A DNA stretch of 41,029 bases, from contig JACQSC010000003.1 in assembly GCA_016206155.1 (NCBI GenBank), positions 1-41,029 of the forward strand, written 5' to 3'. Shown piece after piece: positions 37,777-41,029 of the stretch. Positions within the stretch are counted from its first letter, which is position 1, and every line of letters starts with the position of its first letter. The position numbers and the translations under genes are program-made. The notes beneath the pieces were generated by a model. The model had not been told where the DNA came from, searched no databases, and saw nothing but the letters and a program-made list of their open reading frames with translations. This DNA is from Candidatus Uhrbacteria bacterium (GTDB lineage: Bacteria; Patescibacteriota; Patescibacteriia; JACQRZ01).

Positions 37777-38469
37777 ATGATCAAGAGAAAAGACACACCG
37801 CCAATACCGCCAATTACCCTTGATGTCTACAATCAAGAAGGTGCGGTTATTTCAAAAAAGGAGCTCCCGGGAGATATTTTTAATATTCCGGTAAAAGAGG
37901 AGCTTGTTCACTTTGCCGTTACCGTACAGCAATCGCGCACGCGCGCGGGAACATCTGCGACAAAGACGCGTGGTGAGGTACGCGGCGGCGGCAAAAAACC
38001 ATGGAAGCAAAAAGGAACAGGGCGCGCGCGGCACGGATCGATTCGTTCCCCGCTTTGGAAGGGTGGTGGAGTTGTTTTTGGTCCCCGCACGGCGCGCAAC
38101 TGGGTATTACGCATCAATAAGAAGGTGAAGAAGAAGGCGCTTCGTATGGTACTATCTGATAAAGCGCGTTCCGGCTCTCTTGTTATTCTTGACGCGCTTG
38201 AACTTCCAAACGCAAAGACAAAGGATGCGGTTGCCGCACTTTCACGTCTTCCGCTTACTGGCACACAGGGGCTGAAACGCGGTCGTGTTGGTGTCGTTAT
38301 ACCGCGCAACGCTCCCGCTCTTTCTCGCAGTATGCGCAACGTCCCCAAGACCATGCTGCTTTCCCCGTCGCGCCTTAATGTTGTGGATTTTTTGAAGTGT
38401 CAAAAACTGGTTATTCCGCTCAAGAGCTTGGATGAGATGATCGAGATATTGAATATCCCAAAAAAGTAA
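37777..38469 (+). CDS. rplD: Ribosomal protein uL4
   Basis: SRTRAGTSATKTRGEVRGGGKKPWKQKGTGRARHGSIRSPLWKGGGVVFGP. Confidence 0.97.
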   Translation: MIKRKDTPPIPPITLDVYNQEGAVISKKELPGDIFNIPVKEELVHFAVTVQQSRTRAGTSATKTRGEVRGGGKKPWKQKGTGRARHGSIRSPLWKGGGVVFGPRTARNWVLRINKKVKKKALRMVLSDKARSGSLVILDALELPNAKTKDAVAALSRLPLTGTQGLKRGRVGVVIPRNAPALSRSMRNVPKTMLLSPSRLNVVDFLKCQKLVIPLKSLDEMIEILNIPKK

Positions 38470-38472
38470 CAT

Positions 38473-38889
38473 ATGGCCTGGAATGTTTTTAAAAAGAAAG
38501 GATCCACACCAGACGCGTCATCTGCATCGGCGGCTGTACCTGTCGACACGCAAAAGGAGCAACGTCCTGCGGTGCAAAAGGTGGTGCCGGCAAAGAAGGT
38601 GTCGAGATTTTCTGTTTCAGCCGATGCCATATTTATTCACCCTCTGGCAACGGAGAAAGCTCTTGCAGCAGTGCGGCACGATGTCTATGCGTTTCAGGTG
38701 CGGACGAAGGCGACAAAAATTGATATTAAGAAGGCGTTTGCCAATCTCTATGGCGTTATGCCGACTGGCGTACGCACCATGCGTATGGATGGAAAGCGGG
38801 TGCGATTCGGCCGGCGCGAGGGTACGCGCGCGAGCTGGAAAAAAGCGCTCATAACCGTTCCGAAGGGGACAACGATCGACATATCATAA
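38473..38889 (+). CDS. rplW: Ribosomal protein uL23 with about 45-aa N-terminal extension
   Basis: IFIHPLATEKALAAVRHDVYAFQVRTKATKIDIKKAFANLYGV. Confidence 0.93.
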   Translation: MAWNVFKKKGSTPDASSASAAVPVDTQKEQRPAVQKVVPAKKVSRFSVSADAIFIHPLATEKALAAVRHDVYAFQVRTKATKIDIKKAFANLYGVMPTGVRTMRMDGKRVRFGRREGTRASWKKALITVPKGTTIDIS

Positions 38890-38892
38890 TCT

Positions 38893-39032
38893 ATGCCCCG
38901 CACTTAACTACGATTGCTGCCACTCATCATCCATCATATGAAACAAGATAAACACATATTATTCATTATCTCTCCGATCTCCCGTGCTGACGTGTCGCAG
39001 CACGAGGATGATCGTAGTTAAGTGCGGGGTAT
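38893..39032 (+). repeat. 140-nt intergenic element, copy 1 (22-nt terminal inverted arms)
   Basis: ATGCCCCGCACTTAACTACGAT (38893-38914) / ATCGTAGTTAAGTGCGGGGTAT (39011-39032). Confidence 0.95.
38938..39021 (+). CDS. 27-aa ORF inside element copy 1
   Basis: MKQDKHILFIISPISRADVSQHEDDRS*, in frame with rplB, TAA 9 nt before its ATG. Confidence 0.5.
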   Translation: MKQDKHILFIISPISRADVSQHEDDRS

Positions 39033-39870
39033 GGCCGTAAAAATATACAAACCAACCAGCCCCGGAAGACGCAAGTCAAGCGTTGGTGATTTTAGCATGC
39101 TGACAAAAAAGCGGCCCGAGCGCTCTCTTATCGTTATCAAGAAGAAAACGGGCGGCCGCAATAACCAGGGAAAAATTACCACGCGCCATCGCGGCGGCGG
39201 AACCAAGAGGTATTATCGCATTATTGATTTTGCCCGTCGCACGCATGACGTGCCGGCGCGTGTTATTTCCCTTGAATATGATCCTAATCGCAGCGCCAAC
39301 ATCGCGCTGATTGAATATGAAGGCGGTGTTCGCTCCTATATCATTGCGCCACAGGATCTCAATGTCGGCGATACGATTGTTTCATCGCAAAAGAAGCAGG
39401 ATATTGTTCCGGGTAATCGTTTGTGCCTCAACAACATTCCGGTTGGAACATTTATCCACGCATTGGAGATTACGCCCGGGAGGGGAGCGCAAATGATTCG
39501 TTCTGCCGGTGTGTTTGCTCAACTGATGGCGATCGACGGTGATACGGCGCACGTGCGGCTTCCTTCAGGGGAGGTGCGCCTCTTCCGAGTTTCGTGTATG
39601 GCAACGATCGGCCAAGTAGGAAATAGCGACCATCAGCATATTCGCCTTGGAAAAGCTGGCCGCCGCCGCCATCTTGGATGGCGTCCATCGGTTCGCGGTA
39701 AGGCGATGAATCCTGTTGATCACCCCCACGGCGGCGGAGAAGGCAATCAGCCAATCGGTATGAAGGGACCCAAGACTCCGTCGGGTCGTCCTGCGCTGGG
39801 CTTGCGCACACGCAAGAAAAAGAAGTATTCAAATAGCTTGATTCTTAAACGCCGGTCGAAGAAACGATAA
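39031..39870 (+). CDS. rplB: Ribosomal protein uL2
   Basis: MAVKIYKPTSPGRRKSSVGDF..GGRNNQGKITTRHRGGGTKRYYR..NPVDHPHGGGEG. ATG 39031; GTG 39022 is the alternative. Confidence 0.97.
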   Translation: MAVKIYKPTSPGRRKSSVGDFSMLTKKRPERSLIVIKKKTGGRNNQGKITTRHRGGGTKRYYRIIDFARRTHDVPARVISLEYDPNRSANIALIEYEGGVRSYIIAPQDLNVGDTIVSSQKKQDIVPGNRLCLNNIPVGTFIHALEITPGRGAQMIRSAGVFAQLMAIDGDTAHVRLPSGEVRLFRVSCMATIGQVGNSDHQHIRLGKAGRRRHLGWRPSVRGKAMNPVDHPHGGGEGNQPIGMKGPKTPSGRPALGLRTRKKKKYSNSLILKRRSKKR

Positions 39871-39873
39871 TAT

Positions 39874-40013
39874 ATGCCCCGCACTTAACTCCGATTGCTG
39901 CTATTAATCATCCGTCCTATGATATATACTACACACAATTTATTCATCATCACTTCGATTTCCTCTGCTGCCGTGTCGCAGCATGAGGATGATCGGAGTT
40001 AAGTGCGGGGTAT
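39874..40013 (+). repeat. 140-nt intergenic element, copy 2
   Basis: ATGCCCCGCACTTAACTCCGAT (39874-39895) / ATCGGAGTTAAGTGCGGGGTAT (39992-40013). Confidence 0.95.
39919..40002 (+). CDS. 27-aa ORF inside element copy 2
   Basis: MIYTTHNLFIITSISSAAVSQHEDDRS*, in frame with rpsS, TAA 9 nt before its ATG. Confidence 0.5.
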   Translation: MIYTTHNLFIITSISSAAVSQHEDDRS

Positions 40014-40341
40014 GTCACGAAGTTTGAAAAAAGGACCCTATGTTGATCCGCGGCTGCTTGCAAAAGTTGCCAAATTGACCGTTGGCGAAAAAACGGTGAT
40101 AAAGACATGGTCGCGTGCTTGCGTTATTACTCCTGAGATGGTTGGCTTTACATTCGGCGTCCATAATGGTAAATTGCATCTTCTCGTGACGGTTACCGAG
40201 AATATGGTTGGCCATAAGCTTGGTGAGTTTTCCCCAACGCGAAAGTTTACGCGGCATGGAGGGAAGATGGCAAAAGAGCAAGAAAAAGCAAAGGAAGCGC
40301 CACCCGCGCCCGCCGCCGCTCCTGCCCAGAAAAAGAAGTAG
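40012..40341 (+). CDS. rpsS: Ribosomal protein uS19 with Lys/Ala/Pro-rich C-terminal tail
   Basis: [52 protein letters not shown]. Confidence 0.96.
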   Translation: MSRSLKKGPYVDPRLLAKVAKLTVGEKTVIKTWSRACVITPEMVGFTFGVHNGKLHLLVTVTENMVGHKLGEFSPTRKFTRHGGKMAKEQEKAKEAPPAPAAAPAQKKK

Positions 40342-40361
40342 GAAGAAAGAGAAAAATAGGT

Positions 40362-40943
40362 ATGAATGGAATAAGCGCCATCGCACGAAATATCAGACAA
40401 TCACCACGCAAGGTCCGTCTTCTTGCGAGCCTTATTCGTGGCCTGGAGGTATCCGATGCATTTGCACAGCTTTCGTATACGGCAAAAGCCGCACGACAGC
40501 CCATTGAAAAACTTCTCCGTTCTGCCGTTGCCAACGCCGAGAATAATTTTCAGAAAAGCCGCACACATCTGTTTGTTCAAGAAATTCGTGTTGATGAGGC
40601 CGCGGTGTTGCGCCGCTGGCGCCCTCGCGCATTCGGCCGCGCGGCGCCTATTCGAAAGGCCGCATGCCATATTGTCATTCGCCTTGGCGAGCGCGCGGGC
40701 GTATCGGCTGATGTGACAAACACGGTTTCATTGCCACGCGGTACCTCGACTGAACACGATGAACAGAAATCATTTTCGCATACTACCGATGATCACGAAC
40801 CGGCGCAGAGCGCCTCCGCGCCGCCCAAAGATAGTGTGGACACATCACGCACCGGTCGCGCAGAAAGGATACACCACGCGGATGCCAAAGAAAAAAAATT
40901 CAAGGGATTTATGAAAAAAATTATTCAACGTAAAACCGGCTAA
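40362..40943 (+). CDS. rplV: Ribosomal protein uL22 with about 70-aa C-terminal extension
   Basis: ARNIRQSPRKVRLLASLIRGLEVSDAFAQL..SAVANAENNFQ..RRWRPRAFGRAAPIRKAACHIVIRL. Confidence 0.95.
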   Translation: MNGISAIARNIRQSPRKVRLLASLIRGLEVSDAFAQLSYTAKAARQPIEKLLRSAVANAENNFQKSRTHLFVQEIRVDEAAVLRRWRPRAFGRAAPIRKAACHIVIRLGERAGVSADVTNTVSLPRGTSTEHDEQKSFSHTTDDHEPAQSASAPPKDSVDTSRTGRAERIHHADAKEKKFKGFMKKIIQRKTG

Positions 40944-40984
40944 TTACTAGGGATTGGGGATTAGGTTATAGGGATTAGTAATAC

Positions 40985-41019
40985 TAACCCCTAACCCCTA
41001 ACCCCTAACCCCTAACCCC
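40985..41019. repeat. Heptamer tandem repeat (TAACCCC)x5
   Basis: Direct reading at the end of the window, 42 nt after the rplV stop. Confidence 0.95.
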
Positions 41020-41029
41020 AGTATGGGTC

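Noticed and set aside
38893-38907. Four-codon ORF ATGCCCCGCACTTAA (MPRT*) at the start of each 140-nt element
   Set aside because: The sequence is fully explained by the terminal stem; too short to argue for translation.

Overview
The window looks like a contig from a Candidate Phyla Radiation (Patescibacteria/Parcubacteria-like) genome; this is inferred from gene content and protein style, not from a search. From left to right it holds: (i) surface and secreted proteins, a TPR protein and an S8 protease; (ii) a housekeeping run (SDR epimerase-like, HtrA, RF2, a ComEC split around a DacA-like peptidase, Ndk, Alr); (iii) a minus-strand surface protein plus a RelA/SpoT-type HD hydrolase; (iv) an FNR-PAS-PAS-histidine kinase fusion and a receiver protein directly upstream of a type IV pilus operon (PilB, PilC and several prepilins, one fused to a beta-propeller); (v) tRNA-Pro, bL28, an M50 protease, a truncated hicA remnant next to a perfect 25-bp hairpin, and a Phd/RelE module; (vi) a structured, visibly GC-rich orphan locus; (vii) the str and S10 operons (rpsL-rpsG-fusA-tuf-rpsJ-rplC-rplD-rplW-rplB-rpsS-rplV). 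The strongest novelty candidate is a 140-nt element present twice, upstream of rplB and of rpsS. Each copy lies 3 nt after the preceding stop codon and runs into the next start codon. The 22-nt terminal arms show a perfect compensatory A-T to C-G change, and each copy contains a 27-codon ORF in the same frame as the downstream gene. Other leads are the orphan structured locus at 31.15-31.76 kb, the redox-domain kinase linked to pili, the prepilin-propeller fusion, heptamer-type tandem repeats at gene 3' ends, nested palindromic repeats, and tRNA-like genes with poor anticodon stems. All calls are from reading the sequence; no database search or folding program was run.
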